This document shows positions 54,076-63,897 of a stretch of 64,000 nt of DNA, one piece after another. Position numbers and translations under genes: made by a program. The stretch's first letter is position 1; every line of letters begins with the position of its first letter. The notes beneath the pieces are model-generated. The model was given only the letters and a program-made list of their open reading frames with translations, made no database searches and was not told the origin of the DNA. This DNA is from Bacteroidales bacterium (GTDB taxonomy: Bacteria; Bacteroidota; Bacteroidia; Bacteroidales; VadinHA17), in NCBI GenBank assembly GCA_025454815.1, contig JALONR010000022.1, positions 35,643-99,642 of the forward strand, read 5' to 3'.

Positions 54076-55322
54076 TATTCTTCGAATTTCCTGAGAAGAA
54101 CTGATGCATTGTGTCCCCCGAAGCCGAAGTTGTTGCTGAGAGCCACTCTCACGGGTCTCATCTGAGCTTTGTTCAGGGTAAGGTTCAGGTTCTGGTCAAT
54201 AGCCGGATCAGGGTTCCTGAAGTTGATTGTGGGCGGCACTATGTCATGTGTCACCGCCATAACGGTAGCGATTGCCTCAACAGCGCCTGCGGCGCCCAGC
54301 AGATGGCCCGTCATCGATTTTGTTGAGCTGATGTTGAGCTTGTAAGCGTGTTCTCCGAAGAGCGTAAGGATTGCCTTTGTTTCAGCGATGTCACCAAGGG
54401 GGGTGGCTGTTCCGTGGACGTTGATATAATCAACATCGGATGGTTTGATACCGGCTTCCGATATTGCCTGCTTCATAACGTTGACGGCACCCATTCCGTC
54501 AGGATGGGGAGCTGTGATATGATAAGCGTCAGCGGTAAGTCCGGAACCAATCACCTCCGCATAAATCCTGGCGCCCCTGGCTTTGGCATGGCCGAGCTCC
54601 TCGAGGATAAGTGCACCGGCACCTTCACCGATGACAAATCCGTCACGGGTGACATCAAACGGCCTGGATGCAGTGGAATACTCCTCGTTGTTGGTGGACA
54701 TAGCCTGCATGGCATTGAAGCCACCTATGCCGGGCGGGTTGATGGATGCCTCCGACCCTCCGGCAATAAAAAGGTCAGCCTTGCCGAGGAGAATGTAATA
54801 ATAGGCGTCAATAATAGCATTTGTTGATGAGGCACAGGCTGATACAGTGGCGAAGTTGGGTCCGCGGAAACCATAACGTATGGAGAGCAGTCCCGCAGCA
54901 ATGTCACTTATCATTTTTGGAATGAAGAAAGGGCTGAAACGGGGAGTTCCGTCACCCATCAGAAATCCCTTTACCTCCTCCACTATAGTCTCTATTCCAC
55001 CTATGCCTGAGGCCCAGATTACACCTGATCGGTCCTTGTCTGTTGCCTCCGGATCAAGACCTGCGTCTTTAACCGCTTCATCAGCCGCAATATGTGCGTA
55101 CTGGGTGTAGCGGTCCATTTTGCGTGATTCCTTCCGGTCAAAATGATTGGCAGGATCATAGTTCTTGATTTCACAGGCAAACCTGGTTTTGAATTTGGAT
55201 GTGTCGAAATGGGTGATAAGCCCAGCTCCGCTGACACCATCCACAAGACTTTTCCAGTAATCCTGCAGATTGTTGCCGATGGGGGTCAGAGCCCCCATCC
55301 CGGTAACTACTACACGCCTCAT
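54075..55322 (-). CDS. fabF: Beta-ketoacyl-ACP synthase II
   Basis: FabF extends acyl-ACP with malonyl-ACP. The 415-residue protein has the active-site Cys in TVSACASSTNAI (about residue 163), and the two catalytic His in NVHGTATPLGD (about 304) and TGHLLGAAGAVEA (about 341). It is 19 bp after acpP and in the order acpP-fabF-rnc found in many bacteria. Confidence 0.96.
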   Translation of the reverse strand: MRRVVVTGMGALTPIGNNLQDYWKSLVDGVSGAGLITHFDTSKFKTRFACEIKNYDPANHFDRKESRKMDRYTQYAHIAADEAVKDAGLDPEATDKDRSGVIWASGIGGIETIVEEVKGFLMGDGTPRFSPFFIPKMISDIAAGLLSIRYGFRGPNFATVSACASSTNAIIDAYYYILLGKADLFIAGGSEASINPPGIGGFNAMQAMSTNNEEYSTASRPFDVTRDGFVIGEGAGALILEELGHAKARGARIYAEVIGSGLTADAYHITAPHPDGMGAVNVMKQAISEAGIKPSDVDYINVHGTATPLGDIAETKAILTLFGEHAYKLNISSTKSMTGHLLGAAGAVEAIATVMAVTHDIVPPTINFRNPDPAIDQNLNLTLNKAQMRPVRVALSNNFGFGGHNASVLLRKFEE

Positions 55323-55341
55323 ATCAGGTTATCAGAGATAA

Positions 55342-55578
55342 CTACTTGGCGTTTTCCTCAATATACTTAATGGCTTCGCCTACTGTGCTAATGCTTTCTG
55401 CCTGATCGTCAGGAATTCCGATGTTGAATTCCTTTTCGAATTCCATGATCAGCTCAACTGTGTCAAGAGAGTCTGCTCCAAGGTCATTTGTGAAATGTGC
55501 TTCGGGAGTAACCTCTGCTTCATCAACGCCAAGCTTCTCAACGATGATCTTCTTTACTCTTGTAGAAATGTCAGACAT
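55342..55578 (-). CDS. acpP: Acyl carrier protein
   Basis: ACP carries growing fatty acyl chains on a phosphopantetheine arm. ATG 55578 ([17 protein letters not shown]) gives the normal 78 residues; the track's extra 25 codons are not supported. The Ser of [10 protein letters not shown] (about residue 37) is the attachment site. It supplies FabF here and the acyl donors for LpxA, LpxD and FabZ elsewhere in the window. Confidence 0.97.
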   Translation of the reverse strand: MSDISTRVKKIIVEKLGVDEAEVTPEAHFTNDLGADSLDTVELIMEFEKEFNIGIPDDQAESISTVGEAIKYIEENAK

Positions 55579-55763
55579 ACCAATCAGTTTTACGTTAATA
55601 CTCGTTTTTAAAACTCTGCAAAGAAATATATTTGTACTATATTTTTCAAACAATTTACCGGAAATTTACATGCTGACAGATTTAATTTAATGTTTTTCAG
55701 CAGGTTAAGGCTCTTTTTCAGCCGCCGGCACGTGTCCGCGAATATCAGGTTAAGTAGCAGAAA

Positions 55764-56333
55764 ATGAAGCATATAGCAATACTCGCATCGGGAACCGGCA
55801 CCAACGCTGAAAACATCATCCGATACTTTTCGAACGATAAAAAAGCGAAAGTAACCCTTGTTTTGTCGAACAAGCCTCAGGCTATGGTATTGGAAAGGGC
55901 TGCGGCACTCGGGGTGGATGCGTTTTTTTTCGACCGGGATCAATTTTACAATACCGGGGAGGTGCTTATGATGCTGCGCAGAAGGGAGACTGATCTGGTA
56001 GTCCTGGCAGGGTTTCTATGGCTTGTTCCCGTAGAGCTGATTCATGCATTCCGTGGCCGGATCATAAATATTCACCCGGCGCTGCTGCCACAGTTCGGGG
56101 GGAAGGGGATGTACGGGGAGAAGGTGCACCGTGCGGTGCTGGAATCCGGCTGCACCGAGAGCGGAATTACAATACATTACGTGAACGAGTACTATGATGC
56201 AGGTGACATCATATTCCAGGCCAGGTGCCCGGTGCTGCCGGGGGATGATGCTGACACTCTGGCGCAGAGGGTACATGCCCTGGAATACGAGCACTTTCCC
56301 AAAGTTATCAGTCAGCTGATCAGTAACTTATAG
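55764..56333 (+). CDS. purN: Phosphoribosylglycinamide formyltransferase
   Basis: PurN transfers a formyl group from 10-formyl-THF to GAR in purine synthesis. The 189-residue protein has the N-terminal IAILASGTGTNAENII nucleotide loop. The catalytic Asn and His are in INIHPALLPQFGGKG (about residue 101), with Asp in DAGDIIFQARCPV (about 138). It is divergent from acpP. Its last 14 bp overlap the convergent M23 gene. Confidence 0.93.
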   Translation: MKHIAILASGTGTNAENIIRYFSNDKKAKVTLVLSNKPQAMVLERAAALGVDAFFFDRDQFYNTGEVLMMLRRRETDLVVLAGFLWLVPVELIHAFRGRIINIHPALLPQFGGKGMYGEKVHRAVLESGCTESGITIHYVNEYYDAGDIIFQARCPVLPGDDADTLAQRVHALEYEHFPKVISQLISNL

Positions 56334-57612
56334 TAGACAGAAGGCTGATATACCCCTCAGCCACCCTGCGGAACTGCTCCAATGCCTCCGGGGCAACGGG
56401 ATTGACAGGAGGTGCTTCAACCTTCAGGGGGTCAATCGGAGAACCGTTGCGGTAGAACCTGAAGTCGAGATGAGGCCCTGTTGACAGCCCCGAACTGCCT
56501 ACATACCCTATAACCTGCCCCTGTTTCACGTAGACCCCCGGTGCTATTCCCGGGCCGAAACGCGAGAGGTGCAGGTAGGCTGTGGAATAGACGCTGTTAT
56601 GTGTTATCCGCACCATTCTCCCGGCTCCTCCCTCATAGCTAGTACTGGTGACCCTTCCATCGCCGATGGCCAGGACCGGGGTTCCGATCGGCGCTGCATA
56701 GTCGATGCCATGATGAGGCCTTACTACTTTAAGAATGGGATGCATTCTTCCGCCCGAGAAACGTGAGCTGATGCGCGAGTATCTTAGCGGTGCCTTGAGA
56801 AATGCCTTGCGCAGGCTTGCACCGGTGGTGTCAAAGAATGACATGGTGCTGTCCTGTATGAAAGGAATTGCATATATGGTGCTTCCGGCATGCTCAAACT
56901 CTGCTGCGTGAATGCGGGTGATGCCAACCGATTCCTCTCCTATAAACTCTTCTTCATAGATTACCTTGAACCTGTCTCCCTTCTGAAGGCCGAAGAAGTC
57001 GATGGTCCATGCATAGATCTCAGAGAGCTCGGCTGAAAGGTTTGGATTAAGGTTGTTTTCCATTGCCGTCTCCCATAAAGAGAGGGTAATGGTGCCGGAT
57101 GAGTAGCGGAGCATCCGCTTTATCTCGGCATCATGCCTGTAAATAGCCAGGGTATCCTTCAGCGAGAAGACGTATGCAACACGCGGATCATGCTGATAGA
57201 TGAAATACTCAGGCTTGTTCAGGGTGTCCTTCGTTGTAAGCACTGAATACGAACTACCTGTGCGAACCCTCCGGGGATCAAAAGTCTCACGGTTGTCACG
57301 CAGCAGAGTCTCGATATCATTCCAGTCAACTCCCTGTGCCGACAATATGGAGGAGATGAACTGGTTCCTCTTCACCCGGCCTGTGACTATATTGTATGAA
57401 TCAAGCGGTATGCCGAAGAGGGTGTTAGGCACCCCTGTTGCTGCGGTGGAGTCACCGGTAATACCGTTGCCTGTAAGGGCTGTGGATGCCGTATCAGAGT
57501 TATTAATAACCCGGTTGACAGGGGAGTATTCTGCCGCACCGCTCCGGCTGCATGAGGCAAACACAAACATTACTGCTCCGGTGAGCATCAGAAGGGCCGG
57601 GCTTATTCTCAT
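56320..57612 (-). CDS. M23 family peptidase, lipoprotein, with His-to-Asp change in the HxH motif
   Basis: ATG 57612 is fixed by a 4-bp ATGA overlap with the leuS stop and gives 430 residues with a lipoprotein signal ([21 protein letters not shown]). The C-terminal LytM/M23 domain has HHGIDYAAP near residue 303, the HxxxD motif. The partner motif reads GPHLDFRFY instead of HLH, so one of the usual zinc His is Asp. Asp can bind zinc, so activity is possible but altered. The N-terminal half ([20 protein letters not shown]) resembles MepM-like envelope hydrolases of this phylum. It is transcribed after leuS. Confidence 0.8.
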   Translation of the reverse strand: MRISPALLMLTGAVMFVFASCSRSGAAEYSPVNRVINNSDTASTALTGNGITGDSTAATGVPNTLFGIPLDSYNIVTGRVKRNQFISSILSAQGVDWNDIETLLRDNRETFDPRRVRTGSSYSVLTTKDTLNKPEYFIYQHDPRVAYVFSLKDTLAIYRHDAEIKRMLRYSSGTITLSLWETAMENNLNPNLSAELSEIYAWTIDFFGLQKGDRFKVIYEEEFIGEESVGITRIHAAEFEHAGSTIYAIPFIQDSTMSFFDTTGASLRKAFLKAPLRYSRISSRFSGGRMHPILKVVRPHHGIDYAAPIGTPVLAIGDGRVTSTSYEGGAGRMVRITHNSVYSTAYLHLSRFGPGIAPGVYVKQGQVIGYVGSSGLSTGPHLDFRFYRNGSPIDPLKVEAPPVNPVAPEALEQFRRVAEGYISLLSTISY

Positions 57613-60266
57613 ACCACTATATTTACAATACGGTTTGGAACCACTATTACTTTCGGTGTTGATGAACCTATCCATTTCTGTGCCCTCTCATCTTCCAGGA
57701 CAATCCGGGTGACTTCTTCCTTCGGGAGGTCAACGGGAAGTTCTATTTTGAACCGCATTTTCCCGTTAACGGAAACGGGGCATTCAAAAAGATCCTCCTT
57801 AAGATACTGTTCATCTGCCACGGGCCATGGTTCGTAGGCGATGGTGCCGGTGTTACCTGCAAGATGCCATAACTCCTCGGCAAGGTGCGGAGCGAAGGGC
57901 GAAAGGAGCTTAATAAACTCCGAGGCACTTTCCCGGGTTATCCTTTCCTTTTTCAGGGCCGTGTTAAGGAATATCATCATCGCTGAGATAGCCGTGTTGA
58001 ATCTCAGCCCTTCAATATCATCAGTCACCTTTTTGATGGTCTTGTGAAGGGTTTTGAGCACCTCCTGGTCTTCTTCATCTCCCCTGATGTTTTCCTGGTT
58101 TGCCAGAAGGCGATAAGCCCTTGCAAGGAAGTTATGCGGACCCTTGATGCCCTTTTCATCCCAGGGTTTGGTGGCCTCCAGCGGACCCAGGAACATCTCA
58201 AACAGCCGGAGGGTGTCAGCCCCGTAGTTTTTCACAACGTCATCGGGATTGATGACGTTTTTGAGACTCTTTGACATCTTGGCCACTATCTGCCGGACCT
58301 CTTCGCCGGTGGCGGTGATATGGAATTTTCCATCCTTTTCAGAGACCTGGTCTGAGGATACCTTGGCTCCGGTGGCAGTTTCATAGGCAAAGGCGAGGAT
58401 CATCCCCTGATTGAAGAGCTTCATGAACGGCTCATCCGTGGAAACAACGCCAAGGTCAAAGAGTACCTTATGCCAGAAACGGGCATAGAGCAGGTGCAGC
58501 ACTGCGTGCTCTGCACCGCCGATGTAGAGGTCAACAGGCATCCAGTACTTTTCTTTTGCCCCGTCAAATATCTCCTTTTCATTGCGTGGATCAATGAACC
58601 GAAGGTAATACCAGCATGAGCCTGCCCATTGCGGCATGGTGTTGGTCTCCCGCTTGCCGCGGCGACCGTTGCTGTCAGTGACCCACAGCCAGTCAGTGGC
58701 GTTTGACAGGGGCGACTCACCGCTGTCACCAGGCTCGTAGACTTCCAGCTCGGGCAGGGTAAGCGGCAACTCCTTCTCATCAAGCAGGCTTATGGTACCG
58801 TCCTCCCAGTGGATTACCGGGAAGGGCTCACCCCAGTAGCGCTGCCGGCTGAAGAGCCAGTCGCGCAACTTGAAGTTTACCCGGTGGATACCCAGGTTTC
58901 TGCCCTCTAGCCATTTTGTGATAGTGGCAATCCCCTCTTCGACGTTCAGTCCGTCAAGGCTGATATTCAGTTCTTTATTGGCTGAGTTGATGTACCTGCC
59001 GTCGCCGCTCCAGCACTCATTACCGGCAATTATTCTCTCACGCTGTTCCTGGCCGGTCACATCAGGATCAAGGATGCATGTTATTTCAATTCCAAACTTC
59101 CTGGCAAACTCAAAGTCTCGCTCATCATGTGCAGGCACAGCCATTATGGCTCCGGTTCCGTATCCCATCAGTACATAGTCAGCAACCCATATCGGTATTT
59201 TTTTATTGTTGACCGGGTTGATTGCATAACTGCCTGTAAAGACTCCTGTCTTCTCCTTGGCAAGGTCTGTGCGGTCAAGGTCTGACTTGAGGGATGCTGC
59301 CGCAATGTATTCCTGCACTTTTGCTGACATCTCGCCGGTGGTTAACCGATCTGCCAGCGGGTGTTCGGGTGAGAGCACCATATATGTGGCTCCGAAGAGA
59401 GTGTCGGGACGGGTGGTATAGACTGTAATCTTTTCTTTGGTACCGTCAATTCTGAAATCCACCTCGGCGCCGGTGGACCGGCCTATCCAGTTGCGCTGCA
59501 TCTCCTTGATACCTTCAGGCCAGTCGAGGTTGTCAAGTCCGCTGAGAAGTCTTTCGGCATAATAGGGGATACGGAGCATCCACTGCTTGAGGTTCCTGCG
59601 CACAACCCTGTTGCCGCACTTCTCATGGGAGCCGTCTGTCAGAACCTCTTCGTTGGCGCATACGATGCGGCATGACGGGCAGTACCATATCTGGGCATCA
59701 TCATAATAGGCAAGCCTCTTCGAATCGATGTATTTTTTCCTTGCCTCATCTCCGGCTTTTATGACATCTGGGGGAATCGGCAGTTCATTGATATCACGGC
59801 CGCGGTTGGCGTTCTGATCATACCAGGTGTTGTAGAGTTTTATGAATATCCACTGTGTCCACCTGAAATATGCCGGGTCAGTTGTATTGATCTCGCGGTC
59901 CCAGTCATAGCTGAGTCCCAGTTCCTTTATCTGCCGGCGGAAGGTGTCGCAGTTTTTGTTGGTGGTGACGGCCGGATGGGTGCCGGTCTGGATGGCGTAT
60001 TGTTCGGCCGGAAGGCCGAAGGCATCCCACCCCATGGGATGCAGGACGTTGAAGCCCCTCATCCGCTTGTAGCGAGCCACTATGTCAGTGGCGGTATAAC
60101 CTTCCGGGTGGCCTACATGCAGTCCCGCGCCGGAAGGGTAGGGGAACATGTCGAGTATGTAGTATTTATTGGGGTTTGATAAATTGTCAGCTGTTTTGAA
60201 GGTTTTGTTCTTCTCCCAGTAATCCTGCCATTTCTTTTCTATCTCGGAAAAATTATAATCCTTCAT
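57609..60266 (-). CDS. leuS: Leucyl-tRNA synthetase
   Basis: LeuRS charges tRNA-Leu with leucine. ATG 60266 ([20 protein letters not shown]) gives 885 residues; the track start at 60422 would run into the tRNA gene. The HIGH-type motif is HVGHPEG in [13 protein letters not shown] near residue 48 and the KMSKS loop is AKMSKSLKN near 665. The editing domain with [19 protein letters not shown] lies near 292. Zinc-type Cys residues ([15 protein letters not shown]) occur near 190. The stop overlaps the M23 gene. Confidence 0.97.
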   Translation of the reverse strand: MKDYNFSEIEKKWQDYWEKNKTFKTADNLSNPNKYYILDMFPYPSGAGLHVGHPEGYTATDIVARYKRMRGFNVLHPMGWDAFGLPAEQYAIQTGTHPAVTTNKNCDTFRRQIKELGLSYDWDREINTTDPAYFRWTQWIFIKLYNTWYDQNANRGRDINELPIPPDVIKAGDEARKKYIDSKRLAYYDDAQIWYCPSCRIVCANEEVLTDGSHEKCGNRVVRRNLKQWMLRIPYYAERLLSGLDNLDWPEGIKEMQRNWIGRSTGAEVDFRIDGTKEKITVYTTRPDTLFGATYMVLSPEHPLADRLTTGEMSAKVQEYIAAASLKSDLDRTDLAKEKTGVFTGSYAINPVNNKKIPIWVADYVLMGYGTGAIMAVPAHDERDFEFARKFGIEITCILDPDVTGQEQRERIIAGNECWSGDGRYINSANKELNISLDGLNVEEGIATITKWLEGRNLGIHRVNFKLRDWLFSRQRYWGEPFPVIHWEDGTISLLDEKELPLTLPELEVYEPGDSGESPLSNATDWLWVTDSNGRRGKRETNTMPQWAGSCWYYLRFIDPRNEKEIFDGAKEKYWMPVDLYIGGAEHAVLHLLYARFWHKVLFDLGVVSTDEPFMKLFNQGMILAFAYETATGAKVSSDQVSEKDGKFHITATGEEVRQIVAKMSKSLKNVINPDDVVKNYGADTLRLFEMFLGPLEATKPWDEKGIKGPHNFLARAYRLLANQENIRGDEEDQEVLKTLHKTIKKVTDDIEGLRFNTAISAMMIFLNTALKKERITRESASEFIKLLSPFAPHLAEELWHLAGNTGTIAYEPWPVADEQYLKEDLFECPVSVNGKMRFKIELPVDLPKEEVTRIVLEDERAQKWIGSSTPKVIVVPNRIVNIVV

Positions 60267-60365
60267 GTTGTAAAGTGGGTTTGCGCATATGGGTTGCGAA
60301 ATTAGGAAATCTTTGGCAAAGTCCTGCCCGGTGGAACGGGTGGTGCCTGTTTTTGTGCAGGAAGT

Positions 60366-60396
60366 TTTGAAAATCGGCGTCGGTGCTGTACTTTTG
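60366..60396 (+). promoter_or_regulatory. Perfect promoter of the tRNA-Arg gene
   Basis: TTTG (60366-60369), a 19-base spacer and TACTTTTG (60389-60396) match the Bacteroidota consensus. The RNA would start about 5 bases before the mature tRNA. Confidence 0.75.
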
Positions 60397-60407
60397 CATC
60401 CTGAACT

Positions 60408-60480
60408 GGTCCCGTAGTTCAATGGATAGAATGACAGATTCCGGTTCTGTTGGTTGGGCGTTCGAGTCGCCCCGGGATCA
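60408..60480 (+). tRNA. tRNA-Arg (anticodon CCG)
   Basis: The sequence folds into a complete cloverleaf of 73 bases. The acceptor stem pairs GGTCCCG with CGGGATC. The D arm is GTTC-AATGGATA-GAAT. The anticodon stem ACAGA/TCTGT encloses TTCCGGT, so the anticodon is CCG, reading CGG. The T arm is GGGCG-TTCGAGT-CGCCC. The discriminator is A, and CCA is not encoded. It is followed by its own terminator. Confidence 0.93.
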
Positions 60481-60505
60481 CAAATATTTCCAGAATATTA
60501 AGAGA

Positions 60506-60534
60506 GTCAGTATTTCATTATACTGGCTTTTTTT
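60506..60534 (+). terminator. Terminator of the tRNA-Arg gene
   Basis: GTCAGTAT and ATACTGGC form an 8-bp stem with one G-U pair and a 6-base loop, followed by seven T residues. Confidence 0.8.
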
Positions 60535-60592
60535 GTGATGTCAGCGAGCTGTTTATGCTCATTATAAGTGCTGACTGCAGTCAATGGAATAA

Positions 60593-63016
60593 CTAATAAG
60601 CCGGAATAAACAGCGCGGAAAATGATCCGTCTGAAAGGTTTTCCACATCTTCAGCTCCTGCCGGCACGTGTGTCCAGTGATATCCGACAATGTAATAATT
60701 ATAAGTTCCTGCACTTGTGATCGGAGCGACTGTATTGACTGCACAGGGAGAAGAGTAATAACCGCCTACCAGCTGGTTTGTTAATCTCCACCAGGTCTCT
60801 GCCAATACGCCACCTGTCGGTCTGGTTGCAATGCCTACTCCCGCCCAGGTATAGTCCAGGTAATCATGATTAGTTGATATTTCCGCTGTAAAATACAGCA
60901 TCACAAAGCCCGGCCCTGGAGCCACAACGACGATAGTATCTATAGGTCCCCATGAATCCTGAGCTGTAATTGTCCGGTTATATGTAAAACGTTCGTGAAA
61001 AACCCTGGGACTATTTGTGATTTTCACCGCATCGGCAAAGAGTGTATCTTCAACGTGAGCGCTGCCTTTCACCAAAAACTGGCCTCCCTCGAAATATCCG
61101 GAATATCCGGTTGCAGAGGTCACTCTTCCGTAAACACCTCTGCCTGTCGCTGCGTTCGAGAAACCATACACTCCCTGGTTGGAGCCTTCTCCCCATACAC
61201 CGGTGCTGCTGGTATTTATGGCGATTCCGTAGACCCCTATGCTGGCGGTGCCTGTGGCTTCACCTGCCACACCACGTCCCTGGTTTCCCGATGCAATTCC
61301 ATAAGCTCCGTATCTCGGTGATCTACCATATAGTCCATATCCTGTCGCCGACATGGATTCACCGTAAACTCCGTTGTTTGAAACAGTTGTCGGGGTTGCC
61401 ACTCCGCGGATCGCAGATAATCCGGCTGTAGCTACGTCCTGAACAACATGAAGACGGTCAGCCGGGGTAAGTGTGCCTATACCAACCCTTTTGGTTGCAT
61501 TATCGAATATGATCCAGGTTTCGTCACCGTAATGCCCGAAGGTTATGTCTTCGGTTGTCAGCATGCTCAGGTCTTCCGCTACCAGCCGTAAGTCTCCTCC
61601 CGTTAAGCCTGTAATCCTGGTAGCATCACTTCCGAAGTATATACTTGAAAGGAGGTTCAATCCAATATTACCACCGACATTGAGTTTTCCAAGCCGGCTG
61701 ACACTTCCCAACTGCACACTGTCGGTTGTTGTACTTAACCGTATGATCGTCCCGTCATCGGTCCACCCGCTGCTGCTGCCGCCTGTTGCATCAGCCGCCG
61801 GCGCCCATGTGGTTCCGTTCCACTTTAAAACCTGTCCGTTGGTGGCCGACTGCTGGGCTACTTTCAGCGGAGTAGCCGTGGTTCCGTTTCCTGTCAGTGT
61901 TGCGTCTGTTACAACAGTTTGAGTTCCCCAGTTATCTCCTCCTCCGGATGAGGGCAAGGTCACTGATCCTCCTCCACTGCTTAATGAAAGGGTTGTCCCG
62001 CTCAGGTTTAATGTTTGTATTTCATTGATAATGCTGTTATCCGCATCGTCTATATTATCGATCCCGTCAGCAAATCCTGCCGGTACGCCCTGGATTCTGG
62101 TCCAGGAGGGAGTGATGACGGTGTTTGCTACTGCCAGCGGACTGGCTGTCGTACCTGCACCGGAGAGGGTGGTGTTGGTTACCACAGTCTGGGTTCCCCA
62201 GTTATCACCCCCTCCTGATGATGGAAGCGTAACGGTGCCACCTCCGTTGCTCAGTGTAAGAAGAGTACCACTTAAGCTCAATACCTGTAACTCATTTGTT
62301 ATACTTCCGTCTGCATCAGTTATTCCATACCCTGACAGTGTGGTAGGTTTTCCTGCAAGGCTTGTCCAGGTACCATCAAACAGTGTTGGTTTGTTCAACA
62401 GATCGTTGTAACTGCCGCTGAACAGGGTGGGTTTGTTTAACAGATCATTATAGCTGCCTGTTGTGGCAACTGTGGCAAACATCGGTTTGCCGGTAAGTGA
62501 GCTCCATGTACCATCAAATAGAACAGGCTTATTGGATAAATCATTATAGCTTCCGCTGAATAGCACAGGCTTATTTACAAGGTCATTATAACTTCCGCTG
62601 AAACCGTTGGCTGCTGTCTTTGCATATAGGGCATACGGTACACTTAACAGCTGGCTCGTCCCGGTTATGTTATAATTTGTTCCTCCTGAAGGGTCAGTCT
62701 CCGTCTTCAGGAAAAATGGTCCATCAGACCAGTCAATACCTGCAAAGGTCCCCAATGTGGCTGTTCCACCTCCTATTTCAACGGTAACAAGACCGTTGGC
62801 ATTTGTTTGAGGATTTGGACTGTAAGTCTCGGAAAAAACTACCGTCCCCGTAGCTGAACCCTTTATGATACTGATCTTCATGCCGACAGCCTGGTTAGTT
62901 ACCAGAGCACCAGCCGGGTTGCGGACAACACACTGATAGCTCATCTTCTGAGGTGATTGAGCACAAACAGTTATAGTAAGTGCTGTGATCACCATAAGAG
63001 TAAATAGATTTTTCAT
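60593..63016 (-). CDS. Large exported repeat protein, tail-fibre-like
   Basis: The 807-residue protein has a signal peptide (MKNLFTLMVITALTITVCAQ). Residues ~20-120 form a beta-rich domain ending VPYALYAKTA, common at the front of such Bacteroidota proteins. Five or more SGSYNDLxNKPxLF-type units follow, as seen in phage tail fibres, then two long GGGDNWGTQTVVT units. Next come GVYGES/YGLYGRS/YGAYGIA repeats, and a C-terminal all-beta domain (RVFHERFTYNRTITAQDSWG) that resembles a C1q/TNF-like fold only loosely. There is no type IX sorting domain at its own end. It lies 6 bp after a gene that has one. It is probably a surface fibre or adhesin; the function is inference. Confidence 0.55.
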   Translation of the reverse strand: MKNLFTLMVITALTITVCAQSPQKMSYQCVVRNPAGALVTNQAVGMKISIIKGSATGTVVFSETYSPNPQTNANGLVTVEIGGGTATLGTFAGIDWSDGPFFLKTETDPSGGTNYNITGTSQLLSVPYALYAKTAANGFSGSYNDLVNKPVLFSGSYNDLSNKPVLFDGTWSSLTGKPMFATVATTGSYNDLLNKPTLFSGSYNDLLNKPTLFDGTWTSLAGKPTTLSGYGITDADGSITNELQVLSLSGTLLTLSNGGGTVTLPSSGGGDNWGTQTVVTNTTLSGAGTTASPLAVANTVITPSWTRIQGVPAGFADGIDNIDDADNSIINEIQTLNLSGTTLSLSSGGGSVTLPSSGGGDNWGTQTVVTDATLTGNGTTATPLKVAQQSATNGQVLKWNGTTWAPAADATGGSSSGWTDDGTIIRLSTTTDSVQLGSVSRLGKLNVGGNIGLNLLSSIYFGSDATRITGLTGGDLRLVAEDLSMLTTEDITFGHYGDETWIIFDNATKRVGIGTLTPADRLHVVQDVATAGLSAIRGVATPTTVSNNGVYGESMSATGYGLYGRSPRYGAYGIASGNQGRGVAGEATGTASIGVYGIAINTSSTGVWGEGSNQGVYGFSNAATGRGVYGRVTSATGYSGYFEGGQFLVKGSAHVEDTLFADAVKITNSPRVFHERFTYNRTITAQDSWGPIDTIVVVAPGPGFVMLYFTAEISTNHDYLDYTWAGVGIATRPTGGVLAETWWRLTNQLVGGYYSSPCAVNTVAPITSAGTYNYYIVGYHWTHVPAGAEDVENLSDGSFSALFIPAY

Positions 63017-63022
63017 AGGATT

Positions 63023-63511
63023 TTATCTCTTTACGATCTTGAACACCGTCACCTCGCGGTCATCCCTGATAACTCTCAGGAAGTAAACAGCTGGTTTATA
63101 AATCTCCATCGATATCTCAGTTTCCTTAACAAGAACCATCTCTTCCTTAAGAATAGCGCCGTTCAGGCTATATAGCTGAAACCTGAAATCTCCATCATTG
63201 AATGATTTGATCACAAGTTTTATGTCTCCCTGAGTGGGATTAGGATAAACTGAATATCCGAGAGTAATATATTCTGTGTCTTCTATTGCAGTTACCGTGG
63301 ATATTTCGTAGGGCTGTTGCACACCCTGGATAATGAACCCGTTTGTTCCTGAAATCACACTGTAAGTAATCTGACCGACCGTGTATGCTACTGATCCACT
63401 TGACCCTTGAGCGTTTCCGCCCGTCGCAGGTATCGTTTCTTGTCCCCGAGCAACTATAACGCAGAGACAGAAACCGGACAGAAAGCAGAGCAATTTGTAT
63501 TTCCGGTTCAT
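63023..63511 (-). CDS. Small exported protein with type IX secretion C-terminal domain
   Basis: The 162-residue protein has a signal peptide (MNRKYKLLCFLSGFCLCVIVARGQ). A short ATGGNAQGSSGSVAYTVGQ domain follows, then a type A sorting domain beginning YSVYPNPTQGDIKLV (about residues 91-105) and ending in FLRVIRDDREVTVFKIVKR. The sorting domain should direct it through the SprA translocon. It precedes the 807-residue protein in one operon, so the two may form one surface structure. Confidence 0.8.
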   Translation of the reverse strand: MNRKYKLLCFLSGFCLCVIVARGQETIPATGGNAQGSSGSVAYTVGQITYSVISGTNGFIIQGVQQPYEISTVTAIEDTEYITLGYSVYPNPTQGDIKLVIKSFNDGDFRFQLYSLNGAILKEEMVLVKETEISMEIYKPAVYFLRVIRDDREVTVFKIVKR

Positions 63512-63555
63512 ATTTTCTAATGATTTAAATGTTCAGGCTGATCTGGACATGTAAT

Positions 63556-63587
63556 CAAATTTACACCAACCAAAAACGCAAGTCAAG
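63556..63587 (-). promoter_or_regulatory. Promoter of the type IX cargo operon
   Basis: On the minus strand TTG (63586-63584), a 20-base spacer and TAAATTTG (63563-63556) match the consensus. RNA should start near 63549, giving a leader of about 38 nt. Confidence 0.6.
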
Positions 63588-63839
63588 TTTTTCTTTGACT
63601 CAGGCGGGGATTAACCTATGGTTTGCTTGAAACTACTTAATGAATACATTTACAATGCTATATTGAAGGACATGGCTCGATCCGATATCCGTTTCAGGGT
63701 TACCCCGGGATCAGCTGCAGACGGTGCCTCTTTCCGGGTGTCGTCCTATTATACACGGGACAGCTTTACTGAACCTGGGGCGTGATGCGAGCCGGGATCC
63801 TGGCCGGCTTGCCATCCGGAGGCGTCTCAGGAACAGGCT
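63588..63839. other. Gene-free stretch near the right edge
   Basis: About 250 bp between the cargo promoter and the terminator of the edge gene. I see no ORF, tRNA or repeat here. Confidence 0.6.
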
Positions 63840-63875
63840 AAAAAACAGAGAGCCATCACGACTGACGGCTCTCTG
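63840..63875 (-). terminator. Terminator of the edge gene
   Basis: On the minus strand CAGAGAGCCGTCA and TGATGGCTCTCTG form a 13-bp stem with one G-U pair and a 4-base loop, followed by six T residues. It is 22 bp past the stop of the partial gene. Confidence 0.9.
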
Positions 63876-63897
63876 CTTATCTGATTACTTTGAGTTC

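Noticed and set aside
60267-60422. 52-codon N-terminal extension of leuS
   Set aside because: It runs into the tRNA-Arg gene and its promoter; [13 protein letters not shown] is the normal LeuRS start.
60593-63016. Regular repeats that could suggest a CRISPR array
   Set aside because: The repeats are in frame, degenerate and encode SGSYNDL-type protein units; spacers are not unique DNA of constant length.
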